Of a stretch of 64,000 bases of DNA, positions 17,222 to 27,720 are shown piece after piece. Position 1 is the stretch's first letter, and each line of letters starts with the position of its first letter. The stretch is from an uncultured Amylibacter sp. (GTDB lineage: Bacteria > Pseudomonadota > Alphaproteobacteria > Rhodobacterales > Rhodobacteraceae): contig CANMGS010000002.1 of assembly GCA_947497475.1 (NCBI GenBank), positions 248,001-312,000 on the forward strand, written 5' to 3'. The notes beneath the pieces are model-generated. The model worked only from the letters and a program-made list of their open reading frames with translations. It was not told the origin of the DNA and ran no database searches. The position numbers and the translations under genes are program-made.

Positions 17222-20200
17222 TTAGTTTGCGATATCCGCATAAGCCGTATCATGAAGCGTTGATGGTTTGCCACCTGATTTTTGTGTCTTTTGAGCCAGA
17301 TGCTTTACAATTGCGACCACCCATACACGGGCTGCCAGCATAGCAGGGGTTAAAACAAGCGTCAGAACCGTCGCAATTCCAAGCCCGAAAACAACAGCAG
17401 TTGCCAACTGTTTCCACCATAATGCTGTCGGTGCATCAAGGCTGTAACCACCATTCCCGAAATCAATGGACAAACCCAACATCATTGGGGTCAGACCTGC
17501 CATAGTGGTGATTGTGGTCAATAGAACGGGTCTGATACGTGCCTCTGCTGTTGAAACAATTGCTTCTAGCTTAGGCATACGTTTTGCGTATTCTTGATAA
17601 GTATCAATGAGAACAATGTTATTGTTCACCACAATCCCAGCAAGTGCCACAATACCAGTCCCTGTCATAATCACAGAGAAAGCTTGGTTCATAACCATCA
17701 TGCCGATCAAAACACCTGTTGTGGATAGAACCACAGCTAATAGTACCAGCAGAGAATTATAAAAACTGTTGAACTGCGCTAATAGAATAACAAACATCAA
17801 ACCCATAGCGCCGACAAAAGCCTTACCTAAGAATTCAGAACTCTCTTTTTCTTCTTCTTGGTTTCCAGACCATTCCCATTCGACACCTGCAGGCAAATCA
17901 AGATCATTTTCCAGCCATTCTGTAACTTCGGCGATTTTCTCGTTCACATTCACACCGAATAAAACATCTGCCTTCACATCGAAATATCGTGCGGTATCCA
18001 CACGGTTGATTTGTCCAAGTTGTGGAACAGGTGTGCGGCTGATGAAGTTTGATAAAGGGATAAGTCCCGTTTCTGTACGCACACGCAAAGTGTCTAAAGT
18101 TGATAGCAAACGATCTTCTTCGGGAACACGCACACGGATATCAATCTCTTCCTCAGAGCTGTCCACGCGCATTGTGTCAAGCAATAGGCCACGTGTAACC
18201 AACTGAACCATAGCGCCGACAGTTGCCACGTCAGCGCCGTAGCGGCCAGCTTCTTCGACATCAACGTTCACTTGCCAATCGATACCGGGCAGGGGTGTTG
18301 TATCTTCGACGTCTCTCAGACCCGGAACATTGTCAAAATGTGCACGAACAGTGCGTGCCGATTGCAACAGATCAGGCCAATTATCCCCAATCAGACGTAG
18401 GTTTAATGGTTTACCGCTCGCTGGCCCGTCTTCATCCACAAGGATTTCAGCTTGAATGCCTGGAACGACTTGAATGGCTTCGGTGATATTATCCAAAATG
18501 GCTTGACCTGTGCCAGTGCCACGTACGCGCCAATCGTCCAATTCAAACTGGATTTGGCCCACAGTGTCCAAAGGCGCCTGTGCACCGCCTGTGTTTTGAT
18601 CCAATCCACCTTCGCCTGCAAATGCAAAGACTGATTCCACGCCTTTGACAACACTTACTCTGCTTTCAACTTCGCGAACGAGTTTGTCCTTTTCTTCAAG
18701 TGAAAGATTGCCCCGTGCACGTACATAAATGATGCCGTTTTCAGGTTCCTGCTCAACAAAGAACTCAACGCCTAGATTGTTGTTCGAGAAATATGCGCCT
18801 GTTGCGCCTACACTTAGAAATACAACAAAGATTGCTACAAATGGCATGTAATATGTATTTGTAATGGAAGCGATAAAGCGTCCAAACAATGTTCTTTTTG
18901 AACTATCTTTATCGCTTGATCGTGCCCAGCCGTAATGATTAAAAAACCATGAAATAACCCGTTCTTTGAGTGAAATTACACCTACTAATGTATAAGCTAT
19001 CCCAACGAAGATAAATGCGACTGCAAGAATAGTTACACACATGAATATGAATACTACGCTTAGGCTTGGTATTACGGATGTAACAATTTTAGCCGCATCC
19101 ATTGCGGAAAACGTTTGAATAACCCCAATATTCCAAGACAATGATGCAATCGTGATCGACAAGGCTATTAATGTAAAGCAAGCTGGAATGAGTGAAATAT
19201 TTAATACCCAATATGGAATTTTTCGCCACTTTCCTTTTTGTGCTAGCATATCAGAAGATGTTTCAAACCAATTTGTTAGCCGACCCGAAACCCCGCCCAT
19301 AATAGGTAAATATATAAGTGCAACTAGCAATGAAGCGGCCAACACATAAATCAATGTGATTGGCAGATTCCGCATAAATTCACCTGGAACACCTGGCCAA
19401 AATAACATGGGTAAGAACGCACAAAGTGTTGTAGCTGTTGAAGAGATAATCGGCCAAAACATACGCTTGGCGGCTTCGACATAGGCTTTCATTGGACCTG
19501 TGCCATCTTTGATGCGTTTGTCAGCATATTCCACGACGACAATCGCACCATCCACGAGCATACCAACGGCAAGAATAAGACCGAACATAACCATGTTTGA
19601 AATTGCCAGACCAGCAATAGCCATGAACGCAAAAGCCAAAAGAAAAGAGGTTGGGATTGCAAAGCCAACCAGTAAAGCAGAACGAATGCCCAAAGCACCA
19701 AGGATTACAATCATCACAAGCAGGATTGCTGTTAAAACTGACCCTTCTAGCTGGCTGATCATACTGGCGACTTGTTTGGATTGATCTAATGTGAAATCAA
19801 CACGAATGGCTTGTTTCAATTCCTCGGGCCAATCTTCCATTTCTTTGGTCACAGTATCGCGCACCAATTGGGCCGTCTCGATATGGTTTGCACCTTTACG
19901 CTTTACGATTTGCAAGGCGACTGTTGAATCGCCGTTATAACGCGCAGTGCCCAAGCGATCCTCAAAGGTCAGACGGATTTCAGCCAAATCCCCCAATGTA
20001 ATAACGCTGTCGCCATTGACTTTAACAGGCAGGTTATAAACGTCTTGTGGCTCATCAAAGGATGATGGGATTTTAACAGCAAATGCCCCGCTATCCGTTT
20101 CGATTTCACCGGCTGCAATCAACTGGTTGTTGTTTTGAACGACTGTCAGCAATTCGCCTGCTGTCACATTATATGCTTCTAGCTTTAAGGGATCGATGAG

Positions 20201-20755
20201 AACTTCCAGCATCTCATCACGGTGTCCTGCAAGTCCTGCTTCTAGGACAGGTGTTAAGCCCTCTAAATCTGTTTGCAGTTCTTTGGCAACACGCAGCAAT
20301 GTCCGTTCGGGTAAGCTACCTGAAAGGGAGACAACAATGATCGGGAATTGCGAGAAATTCACCTCGTTAATCGTGTATTGCTCGGCACCTTCTGGGAATT
20401 CAGCTTCGGCTTGGCTGACTTTGTCGCGGACATCCGCAATCACAGCCTCTTTATCCCAGCCAAATTCAAACTCCATTGCGACCCCGCCGTAGTTTTCGGA
20501 GGCTGTTGCTGTCATGGTTTTTAGACCTTCAAGGTCTTTTAGTTTGTTTTCGAGTGGTTTGATTAAGAGCTTCTCTGAATCTGCCGCAGAAATACCAGGG
20601 AAAGGGACGGAAACAAATAAAACGGGGATATCAATGTCTGGCTCACCTTCTTTAGGCAACCCAGTATAGGCCAAATACCCTGCGGCCAGTGACATTAGAA
20701 TAAAGGCGATGATCATTCGGGCGCGGGAAGAGGCCCAATCGACGATACCTACCAT
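17222..20755 (-). CDS. RND family efflux transporter permease, with an extra membrane insertion
   Basis: This inner membrane pump subunit has 1177 residues, against about 1030 for the usual AcrB-like protein. The core is complete: a first helix, porter domains, helices 2-6 (about 335-490) with GMLVDGAIVVVEYADKRI, a second porter half, and the last helices with GIVVNNNIVLIDTYQEYAKR near the C-terminus. Where AcrB has an Asp-Asp pair and a Lys for proton relay, this protein has Asp402 followed by Gly, and Asn in place of Lys. An insertion at about residues 500-625 adds two or three hydrophobic helices in the central cytoplasmic region; its DNA is more AT-rich. It is one base behind the adaptor gene. 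Substrate is unknown (drug, metal or lipid). Confidence 0.9.
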   Translation of the reverse strand: MVGIVDWASSRARMIIAFILMSLAAGYLAYTGLPKEGEPDIDIPVLFVSVPFPGISAADSEKLLIKPLENKLKDLEGLKTMTATASENYGGVAMEFEFGWDKEAVIADVRDKVSQAEAEFPEGAEQYTINEVNFSQFPIIVVSLSGSLPERTLLRVAKELQTDLEGLTPVLEAGLAGHRDEMLEVLIDPLKLEAYNVTAGELLTVVQNNNQLIAAGEIETDSGAFAVKIPSSFDEPQDVYNLPVKVNGDSVITLGDLAEIRLTFEDRLGTARYNGDSTVALQIVKRKGANHIETAQLVRDTVTKEMEDWPEELKQAIRVDFTLDQSKQVASMISQLEGSVLTAILLVMIVILGALGIRSALLVGFAIPTSFLLAFAFMAIAGLAISNMVMFGLILAVGMLVDGAIVVVEYADKRIKDGTGPMKAYVEAAKRMFWPIISSTATTLCAFLPMLFWPGVPGEFMRNLPITLIYVLAASLLVALIYLPIMGGVSGRLTNWFETSSDMLAQKGKWRKIPYWVLNISLIPACFTLIALSITIASLSWNIGVIQTFSAMDAAKIVTSVIPSLSVVFIFMCVTILAVAFIFVGIAYTLVGVISLKERVISWFFNHYGWARSSDKDSSKRTLFGRFIASITNTYYMPFVAIFVVFLSVGATGAYFSNNNLGVEFFVEQEPENGIIYVRARGNLSLEEKDKLVREVESRVSVVKGVESVFAFAGEGGLDQNTGGAQAPLDTVGQIQFELDDWRVRGTGTGQAILDNITEAIQVVPGIQAEILVDEDGPASGKPLNLRLIGDNWPDLLQSARTVRAHFDNVPGLRDVEDTTPLPGIDWQVNVDVEEAGRYGADVATVGAMVQLVTRGLLLDTMRVDSSEEEIDIRVRVPEEDRLLSTLDTLRVRTETGLIPLSNFISRTPVPQLGQINRVDTARYFDVKADVLFGVNVNEKIAEVTEWLENDLDLPAGVEWEWSGNQEEEKESSEFLGKAFVGAMGLMFVILLAQFNSFYNSLLVLLAVVLSTTGVLIGMMVMNQAFSVIMTGTGIVALAGIVVNNNIVLIDTYQEYAKRMPKLEAIVSTAEARIRPVLLTTITTMAGLTPMMLGLSIDFGNGGYSLDAPTALWWKQLATAVVFGLGIATVLTLVLTPAMLAARVWVVAIVKHLAQKTQKSGGKPSTLHDTAYADIAN

Positions 20756-20756
20756 T

Positions 20757-21833
20757 TTAGGACCCTTTTTGTTTAAATGTTACATCTACTTTGCGCCCAT
20801 CGGTGACGTATTCTTGGCCGACAATGATGACGTCTGTTTCTTCTGGTAGTCCAGATATCCACATGCCTTCAGCACTGTCTCGAATAATTTGCACTGGCAT
20901 AAAGACGGCTTTTTCATCTTTAACAGCACGGATGCCCATAATACCTTCGCCGTTCAGCGTAAGTGCCGATTGTGGTAGTAGGTGACCTTTTTCGCCTGAT
21001 AAAGCGATATAAATATCAGCCGTAGAGCCATCGCGCAGTTTACCATTGTCGTTTGGTACTTTGACTTCCACGCGGAACGTACGTGTAACATTATCGGCTC
21101 GGCGAGAAACAAAGGTCACTTCACCTTTGACATCTTGACCAGATAAAAGACGTGCCCCAGCAGGCGCACCTTTGGAAATACGAGAGACTTGCTGTTCTGT
21201 TGCATTTCCAACCAGTTTCATCGGGTTCAGCTGTAAAACCGTAGCACATGGAGAGCCACGTTGAATGAATGAGCCAAATTCAGCAGTGTCAGATTCCAAA
21301 AGGCCAGAAAAAGGGGCTTTGATCTTTAGATTGTTAAATTCGCGCTGGGCACGGTCTAGATTTGCTTCTGCACTTTCAAGAGCGGCTTCGCGGGAAAAAG
21401 CAGCCGTTTCTGAAATAATGCCTTTTTCGACCAACCCTTTGGCGCCTTTGTTATTGGCTTTGGCTTCTTCATAACGCGCTTTGGCTTCTGCGATTGCAGC
21501 TTGTCTTGTGCCGATGTTCAACTCACACAAAAGCTGCCCTTCCGTCACAAAAGTACCTTTACGCAAAGGTTGTGAGATCACTGTGCCATCTACCTCGGCA
21601 CGGACTTCTAATTGGCGAAATGCTTCTGTTTGACCGCGCAAAACGATGCCGCTGGTCACAGGTTGTGCGACTGATTTTTGAACCAGAACAGACACAGCCG
21701 GAAATTCTTGTGCTGTTGCTGCACCTGATTCAGATGTTTCTTCTTTTGGGGCAGCGGAATTGCCACCTTTCAAAACAAATATAGAAATTGCAGCGCATAC
21801 GAGTATGGCCAGTATTATTGGAACAGGGCGCAT
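20757..21833 (-). CDS. RND efflux periplasmic adaptor subunit (membrane fusion protein)
   Basis: The 358-residue HlyD/AcrA-like protein begins with a signal anchor (about 5-22), then the typical barrel and lipoyl halves: LRGQTEAFRQLEVRAEVDGTV and GTFVTEGQLLCELN. A coiled-coil hairpin (about 115-165) follows, then KAPFSGLLESDTAEFGSFIQRGSP closing the lipoyl domain. It would link the permease to an outer membrane channel, plausibly the TolC encoded at 61.5 kb. It precedes the permease gene by one base, an efflux operon of two or three genes. Promoter elements are not obvious in the 219 bases shared with divergent panB. Confidence 0.92.
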   Translation of the reverse strand: MRPVPIILAILVCAAISIFVLKGGNSAAPKEETSESGAATAQEFPAVSVLVQKSVAQPVTSGIVLRGQTEAFRQLEVRAEVDGTVISQPLRKGTFVTEGQLLCELNIGTRQAAIAEAKARYEEAKANNKGAKGLVEKGIISETAAFSREAALESAEANLDRAQREFNNLKIKAPFSGLLESDTAEFGSFIQRGSPCATVLQLNPMKLVGNATEQQVSRISKGAPAGARLLSGQDVKGEVTFVSRRADNVTRTFRVEVKVPNDNGKLRDGSTADIYIALSGEKGHLLPQSALTLNGEGIMGIRAVKDEKAVFMPVQIIRDSAEGMWISGLPEETDVIIVGQEYVTDGRKVDVTFKQKGS

Positions 21834-22052
21834 TCAATACTCCTAGTAATTTGGGCCTGAAAATATTCGCCCTAAAGTCTTTTAATTCATGCAAAGCCTA
21901 CGCTTGCATAAAATGGGCTGCAAGCGCAGTTTTGTCTCATTCTATACGTTACGTGACGTTCACTTGGATTTCATTTATTCATATTATTCTGGAGTGGCTT
22001 GGGTTAACATAGGTCAAATGCCGTATTCTGTATTAAAAAAGGTCTACTAATC

Positions 22053-22931
22053 ATGTCTACAACGAGCACTTTATCCAAAAAGTCAGCTGTGTCTGACCCA
22101 GACCAAATTTCTGAGAATTACGCCAAAAAGAAAAAGATGACAGTCCCTGCTTTTAGCACACGCAAAGGCGGTGAACCTTTGGTGTGTTTAACTGCTTATA
22201 CAGCACATGTCGCACGTTTGGTTGATGAACAGGCGGATATGATTTTGGTCGGCGATAGCCTCGGTATGGTGATCCATGGGATGCCAAACACTTTGGGTGT
22301 CACGATGGAGCATATGATTATGCACGGCCAAGCGGTGATGCGCGGTGCTGAAAAAGCATTGGTTGTGGTGGATATGCCCTTTGGCAGCTTTGAAGAAAGC
22401 ACAGAAGTTGCGTTTCGAAATGCATCACGGATTATCAAAGAAACAGGATGTACTGCGGTAAAGCTCGAAGGTGGTGCTGAAATGGCGGATACTATCCGTT
22501 ATTTATCAACACGGGGAATACCTGTGATGGCTCATGTTGGCTTGATGCCGCAGCAAATGAACACTGCAGGTGGATTTAAAGCTGTTCGTGAACAGGACCA
22601 ATTCGATGCAGTCGTCGCTGATGCACTTGCTGTCCAAGAAGCAGGGGCATTTGCTGTTGTCGTTGAGGGGGTTGCTGTGCGTTTAGCAAATAAGATAACA
22701 AAGACGCTTTCCATTCCCACAATTGGGATTGGGGCGTCTGCGGAATGTGATGGTCAAATTTTAGTGTTTGAAGATATGATTGGCCTGTTTCCACGAGTGC
22801 CAACATTTGTAAAACGCTATGGAAATATGGAAGATATGATGCGTGATGCAATCACGAGATACTCAGACGAAGTTCGCAAACGTGCCTTTCCGAGCGACGA
22901 ACATACATATAAGGCCAAAGAAACAGGTTAA
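22053..22931 (+). CDS. panB: 3-methyl-2-oxobutanoate hydroxymethyltransferase
   Basis: PanB transfers a hydroxymethyl group from methylene-tetrahydrofolate to 2-oxoisovalerate, the first step to pantothenate and coenzyme A. The 292-residue protein shows [28 protein letters not shown] (active-site Asp and Mg site), [31 protein letters not shown] and [23 protein letters not shown]. About 30 residues at the N-terminus exceed the usual length; start 22053 is the only ATG with fair context, and MTVPAF at about residue 29 is an alternative start. panC is not adjacent, unlike in many relatives. Confidence 0.95.
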   Translation: MSTTSTLSKKSAVSDPDQISENYAKKKKMTVPAFSTRKGGEPLVCLTAYTAHVARLVDEQADMILVGDSLGMVIHGMPNTLGVTMEHMIMHGQAVMRGAEKALVVVDMPFGSFEESTEVAFRNASRIIKETGCTAVKLEGGAEMADTIRYLSTRGIPVMAHVGLMPQQMNTAGGFKAVREQDQFDAVVADALAVQEAGAFAVVVEGVAVRLANKITKTLSIPTIGIGASAECDGQILVFEDMIGLFPRVPTFVKRYGNMEDMMRDAITRYSDEVRKRAFPSDEHTYKAKETG

Positions 22932-22995
22932 TCTAGCTTGGCATTTGTTTCATTTTCCTTTTAAAGTCTGCCAAAATATCTAAAGGCCAAAGAGT

Positions 22996-23673
22996 ATGAG
23001 CGACACAGACAGTTTTATCGAAGAAGTTTCCGAAGAGGTCCGCAAAGACCAGTTGTTTGGGTACTTTAAAAAGTATGGCTGGATTGCTGGCGCTATTATC
23101 GCTGTGTCAGTAGGTGGCGCTGCCTATTTAGAGTGGTCTAAATCAAAAGCCGAAACTGTGGCGCAGGCCCGAGGTGATGCAATCGCTGCGGCATTGGCCA
23201 AAGAAACTGCTGCAGATCAAATTACGGCTTTAGATGCTTTAACGACTGACGCAGGTGGTGCAGTTTCTTTGTTGGCTATGCAAAAAGCAGCACTTCAAGT
23301 TCAAGACGGCCAAATTGATGCTGCTTTGACCACTTTAGATACACTTGCTGCATCTGACACTGTGGCACCTATTTACCGCGATATGGCAACATTCAAAGCT
23401 TTGATGTTGCGCGGTAAAGATATTGAACCTGCTGCACGTATGGCTGCTTTGGATCAATTGGCAATTCCAGGGAACCCGTTTCGCCCACTTGCATTGGAGC
23501 AAATGGCGGTTGTTAAACTGGATGCAGGAGATAAATCTGGTGCAATTGAAATTCTGACGTCATTGCTGAATGAATCAGAAGTTTCCGCTGGTATACAACA
23601 ACGTGCAACACAGCTTTTGGTTGCTTTGGGCGGTGAACTTCCACAGCAACCACAGTTGCTTTCTGGTAATTAA
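22996..23673 (+). CDS. YfgM-like tetratricopeptide membrane protein
   Basis: The protein has 225 residues: acidic N-terminus (DSFIEEVSEEVRKDQLFGYFKKYGW), one membrane helix (about 31-50), then a periplasmic, Ala-rich helical domain of the 'tetratricopeptide repeat-like' family (DUF2133/YfgM). YfgM in E. coli works with the PpiD chaperone at the Sec translocon. Position directly before bamB and der is the usual order. A ribosome binding site AAAGGCCAAAGAG precedes the ATG. Named by similarity of layout and context. Confidence 0.85.
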   Translation: MSDTDSFIEEVSEEVRKDQLFGYFKKYGWIAGAIIAVSVGGAAYLEWSKSKAETVAQARGDAIAAALAKETAADQITALDALTTDAGGAVSLLAMQKAALQVQDGQIDAALTTLDTLAASDTVAPIYRDMATFKALMLRGKDIEPAARMAALDQLAIPGNPFRPLALEQMAVVKLDAGDKSGAIEILTSLLNESEVSAGIQQRATQLLVALGGELPQQPQLLSGN

Positions 23674-23719
23674 ACTGCACAATACGCGTAACAACAGGCA
23701 AATAAGAGAGTTCTGAACA

Positions 23720-25036
23720 ATGATAATAAAAAGAGTTAACCACAAAACTCTGACTTTGGTACTTGCAACAAGTGTTGCCTTAGGGGCCTGTGCAAAAAAA
23801 GAGCAAATACTGACGGGTGAACGTTTGACGTTGCGCGGTGAAACCGCAAAAACGATAGTGGAAGCTGACATTACGCAGCTTGCAGCACCTGCCACGCGTA
23901 ATTATGCAGAATGGACACATAAAAACGGCTCAACAGCGCATGGAGTTGAGCACCCAGCATTGGGAACCGCTTTAACACGGGTTTGGTCGCAAAATATTGG
24001 CACAGGCAACAGCAAAAAAGCACGTATCACATCTGATCCTATCGTCGCTGCAGGCCGTGTATACACATTGGATGGAAACGCACAGGTTCGTGCATTTAGC
24101 ACAGCTGGCGCGCCTCTTTGGACGAAAGATTTAACGCCACCGTGGGATAAAGGCGGCGCTGCATCTGGTGGTGGTTTGGCTTATGATAATGGGCTTTTGG
24201 TTGCCACAACTGGCTTTGGCGAGATTATCGCAATTGATCCTGCCTCTGGTGGTATCAAATGGCGCCATAAAATGGATGCGTCTATTTCCGCAGCACCTCT
24301 TGTATCTGATGGCTTAGTCGTTGCGGTATCTTTGAATAATAAAGCCGTTGCAGTTGATACGGCTAATGGCCGCATTCAATGGCAAATTCGCAGTGGTGGC
24401 ATATCCACTGGGTTATCAGGAGCAGGCTCACCTGCTGCGGTTGGTGAATTTGTTGCGATACCATTCACTTCGGGTGAATTGGTTGGTGCAAACCTGAAAA
24501 CCGGTGCGCGTGCTTGGAGTGCTGCGGTTTCTGGAGGAGGCAAAGGAACTGCGCGTAGCTTTGTCGGCGCTATTTCTGGTGATCCAGTGATTGCTGGAAA
24601 TACAATTTACGCTGCAAACCAATCTGGTCGTTTAATTTCTGCTGACCGCGAAACCGGTGCCAGAAATTGGACAATTAATGAAGGCACTTATGGCCCAGTA
24701 TGGGCAACAGGTGATTCAATCTTTCTTGTAACTGACCAATTTGAATTGAAACGTTTGCGCGCATCGGATGGTTCTCAGATGTGGTCTGTACCTCTGCCTG
24801 GTTATTTAAAAGATGGTAAGCGCCGCCGTGAAGCGAATGTGCACTTTGGTCCTATTTTGGCTGGCAACCGTTTGGTTGTTCCTGGCAGTGATGGCCAAAT
24901 TCGCAGCTTTAATGCGACCACAGGTGCTGCGTTGGGATCTGTTGCTCTGCCGGGTGGTGCTGCGTCTCAGCCTGCGATTGTGAACGGTACAATGTACATT
25001 CTAACTGCAAATGGGCAATTACAAGCTTTCAAATAA
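23720..25036 (+). CDS. bamB: Outer membrane assembly lipoprotein BamB-like (PQQ-type propeller)
   Basis: The 438-residue protein has a lipoprotein signal with lipobox LGAC (Cys24) and an eight-bladed beta propeller built from repeats such as GRVYTLDGNAQVRAFSTAGAPLW, GEIIAIDPASGGIKWRHKM and AVDTANGRIQWQIR. BamB is a scaffold subunit of the BAM complex that inserts outer membrane beta barrels. It stands between the YfgM-like gene and der, the common bacterial order, and is probably cotranscribed with both. Confidence 0.92.
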   Translation: MIIKRVNHKTLTLVLATSVALGACAKKEQILTGERLTLRGETAKTIVEADITQLAAPATRNYAEWTHKNGSTAHGVEHPALGTALTRVWSQNIGTGNSKKARITSDPIVAAGRVYTLDGNAQVRAFSTAGAPLWTKDLTPPWDKGGAASGGGLAYDNGLLVATTGFGEIIAIDPASGGIKWRHKMDASISAAPLVSDGLVVAVSLNNKAVAVDTANGRIQWQIRSGGISTGLSGAGSPAAVGEFVAIPFTSGELVGANLKTGARAWSAAVSGGGKGTARSFVGAISGDPVIAGNTIYAANQSGRLISADRETGARNWTINEGTYGPVWATGDSIFLVTDQFELKRLRASDGSQMWSVPLPGYLKDGKRRREANVHFGPILAGNRLVVPGSDGQIRSFNATTGAALGSVALPGGAASQPAIVNGTMYILTANGQLQAFK

Positions 25037-25085
25037 CTGAATAGCCCTGTAAAGGGCTCTTTCAGAGATGAAGGGGCCAAGCGCC

Positions 25086-26582
25086 ATGAGTTTTACATTA
25101 GCCATTGTTGGACGTCCGAATGTGGGCAAATCAACGCTGTTTAACCGTTTGGTGGGCAGAAAACTTGCTTTGGTCGATGACCAGCCAGGTGTGACACGCG
25201 ATTTACGTGAAGGTGATGCACGTGTTGCAGGTGTGAAATTCACAATCATCGATACCGCTGGTTTAGAAGAAGCAACCGATGAAAGCCTGCAAGGGCGTAT
25301 GCGGATGCTCACAGAACGCGCTGTGGATATGGCAGATGTTTGTTTGTTCATGATTGATGCGCGTGATGGGGTTTTGCCAGCGGACCGTGTGTTTGCGGAA
25401 ATCCTGCGTAAAAAAGCAGCACGTGTGATTTTGGCGGCTAATAAGGCCGAAGGTAAAGCGGGTGAGGTCGGATATTACGATGCATTCTCGCTTGGGCTTG
25501 GCGAGCCTATTCAATTGTCTGCTGAACACGGTGAGGGCATGGATGAGCTTGCCCATGTATTACGCCCGATTGAGGCGGAGTTCAAAGAGCGCGAAGTTGA
25601 CAGCACACCTGATACGGACGTTGAGATCGACGAAGATGGTTTGGGTGGTGAGCGTATCATCTCAAACGAAAAGCCTTTGCAGATTGCCGTAGTTGGCCGT
25701 CCGAATGCAGGTAAATCGACACTGATCAATCAGATCATGAAAGACGATCGTTTGTTAACAGGCCCAGAAGCGGGGATTACACGCGATGCGATTTCACTGA
25801 ACCTGAATTGGGAAGATGTACCAATCCGTATCTGGGATACTGCTGGTATAAGAAAGAAGGCTAAGGTTCAGGAAAAGCTGGAAAAATTATCAGTCTCTGA
25901 TGGTTTAAGAGCTGTTAAATTTTCTGAAGTTGTGGTTGTTCTACTAGATGCTGAAATCCCTTTTGAGCAGCAAGATTTGCGCATTGCCGATTTGGCAGAA
26001 CGCGAAGGTCGTGCCGTCGTGATTGCGGTAAACAAATGGGATGTTGAGAATAACAAACAAGAAAAGCTGAAAGATGTACGCGAAAAGTTTGGCCGCTTGT
26101 TGCCACAACTGCGCGGTGCGCCTCTTGTAACAGTTTCGGCGAAAACAGGCCGGGGGCTGGATCGTTTGCACAAAGCGATTATGACGGCCCATGAAACATG
26201 GAACCGCCGTGTCAGCACATCGAAACTGAACCGCTGGTTAGAAGGCATGGTCGAAATGCATCCGCCACCCGCACCAGGCGGTCGCCGTATCCGTTTGCGC
26301 TATATGACACAGGTGAAAACACGCCCACCGACCTTTGTTGCGATGTGTTCGCACGCTGATCTGCTACCGACAAGCTATGAACGCTATTTGGTGAATGGTT
26401 TACGCGAAGGCTTTGATATGCCTGGCACACCAATCCGCCTGTTTATACGCTCTCAATCCGATAAGAACCCTTATGCGGATAAGAAAGAGAAGCGTGTGAC
26501 CAAGTTGAACAAGCACCAAGAGGGCAAGTTCCAAAAAGATATAAGCCGTCCTGTTCGTAATAAGCGTGAGCCGAAAAGATAG
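25086..26582 (+). CDS. der: Ribosome biogenesis GTPase Der
   Basis: Der (EngA) has two consecutive GTPase domains and a KH-like C-terminal domain, and is needed to mature the 50S subunit. The P-loops are GRPNVGKST near residue 10 and GRPNAGKST at about 211; NKAEG/NKWD specificity motifs and DTAGL/DTAGI switches are present. The C-terminus is basic ([30 protein letters not shown]). I take ATG 25086 (MSFTLAIVG, 498 residues) because AAGGGG sits ten bases ahead; 25068 would add six residues. The 3' end lies one base from the convergent pirin gene stop. Confidence 0.97.
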   Translation: MSFTLAIVGRPNVGKSTLFNRLVGRKLALVDDQPGVTRDLREGDARVAGVKFTIIDTAGLEEATDESLQGRMRMLTERAVDMADVCLFMIDARDGVLPADRVFAEILRKKAARVILAANKAEGKAGEVGYYDAFSLGLGEPIQLSAEHGEGMDELAHVLRPIEAEFKEREVDSTPDTDVEIDEDGLGGERIISNEKPLQIAVVGRPNAGKSTLINQIMKDDRLLTGPEAGITRDAISLNLNWEDVPIRIWDTAGIRKKAKVQEKLEKLSVSDGLRAVKFSEVVVVLLDAEIPFEQQDLRIADLAEREGRAVVIAVNKWDVENNKQEKLKDVREKFGRLLPQLRGAPLVTVSAKTGRGLDRLHKAIMTAHETWNRRVSTSKLNRWLEGMVEMHPPPAPGGRRIRLRYMTQVKTRPPTFVAMCSHADLLPTSYERYLVNGLREGFDMPGTPIRLFIRSQSDKNPYADKKEKRVTKLNKHQEGKFQKDISRPVRNKREPKR

Positions 26583-26583
26583 G

Positions 26584-27495
26584 TTAATGAGCGGGTTTTA
26601 TAAATGTCCCGTTCTTTAACTCGTCAAAAGCCGTTTGCAATTCCTCTGTAGAATTCATCACTATTGGTCCGTGCCACGCCACAGGTTCTTGGATTGGTGT
26701 GCCCGAGATCAATAGGAATCTGATGCCTTCTGGGCCTGCTTGAACGGTGACACTATCGCCTGTATCGAAGTTTACTAATGTGCGGTTGCCTGAAAGATCA
26801 CGAATGTTAACTTCTTCGCCCATAACCTCTTTTTCTGTCAGCACTCCGCGCGGCTGTGAGGCATAGTCAAACAAGCCAGAGCCCTCGAAAATATACGCGA
26901 AGGCTTTTCTGTAAGTGTCTACAGGAAAAGTCTTTTTTACACCTGATGGTACATAGATATCCAAGTATTGTGGATCGGCAGCAATGCCGTCTACTGGGCC
27001 CGATTTACCCCAGAAATCACCTACAATAACCTTCACACGTGTACCATCATCCTCAAGAATTTCAGGGATTTCTTGTGCGCCAACGTCTTGATAACGGGGA
27101 TCTGTCATTTTCAGATCGCGTGGAAGGTTTGCCCATAATTGAAAACCATGCATTTGTCCGTTCGCATTCCCACGTGGCATTTCTTGATGCAAAATACCTG
27201 ATCCTGATGTCATCCATTGGATATCACCTGCACCTAAAGTGCCAGCGTTCCCTAAGCTGTCTTTATGATCAACGTTTCCTGACAATATATATGTAATGGT
27301 TTCAATGCCGCGATGTGGATGCCATGGAAAGCCTTTCTCAAAGGCTTTTGGATCATCATTGCGAAAATCGTCGAACAACAGGAACGGATCCAATTCTGAT
27401 GGGTTGTGAAAGCCAAAGGCGCGGTAAAGTTCGACACCAGCCCCTTCTAGGGTTGGTTTACCTATAGAGGTCGATTTTACGGGACGTACAGACAT
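26584..27495 (-). CDS. Pirin family protein
   Basis: From ATG 27495 (GGAAAGGACA ahead) the protein has 303 residues with two cupin barrels. The N-terminal cupin carries the metal-binding FPWHPHRGIETITYILSG and LHQEMP motifs: His-x-His-x-Gly and a later His and Glu. The C-terminal cupin includes WHGPIVMNS. Pirins bind iron; some oxidise quercetin, others act as redox-linked co-regulators. The role here cannot be assigned. A longer frame from 27612 lacks a ribosome binding site. Confidence 0.92.
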   Translation of the reverse strand: MSVRPVKSTSIGKPTLEGAGVELYRAFGFHNPSELDPFLLFDDFRNDDPKAFEKGFPWHPHRGIETITYILSGNVDHKDSLGNAGTLGAGDIQWMTSGSGILHQEMPRGNANGQMHGFQLWANLPRDLKMTDPRYQDVGAQEIPEILEDDGTRVKVIVGDFWGKSGPVDGIAADPQYLDIYVPSGVKKTFPVDTYRKAFAYIFEGSGLFDYASQPRGVLTEKEVMGEEVNIRDLSGNRTLVNFDTGDSVTVQAGPEGIRFLLISGTPIQEPVAWHGPIVMNSTEELQTAFDELKNGTFIKPAH

Positions 27496-27720
27496 AACGT
27501 GTCCTTTCCATATCTCAGTTGGTGTAAAACTAGCACGTTGACGGCTCTCTATATAGAATAGTGCTGATACAGCGGGTGTGCGTATTTGTGCACATATGGG
27601 TGAAACAATCAAAATCCCGATAAATTTATGATTTATTTTGCAAAGATTAAGCTGCCACTTTTAGAGGAGCTTAAACAAATTCCGCGACCTTTTCATTGAA
27701 GTGTAAATGGAGGGTATGGA

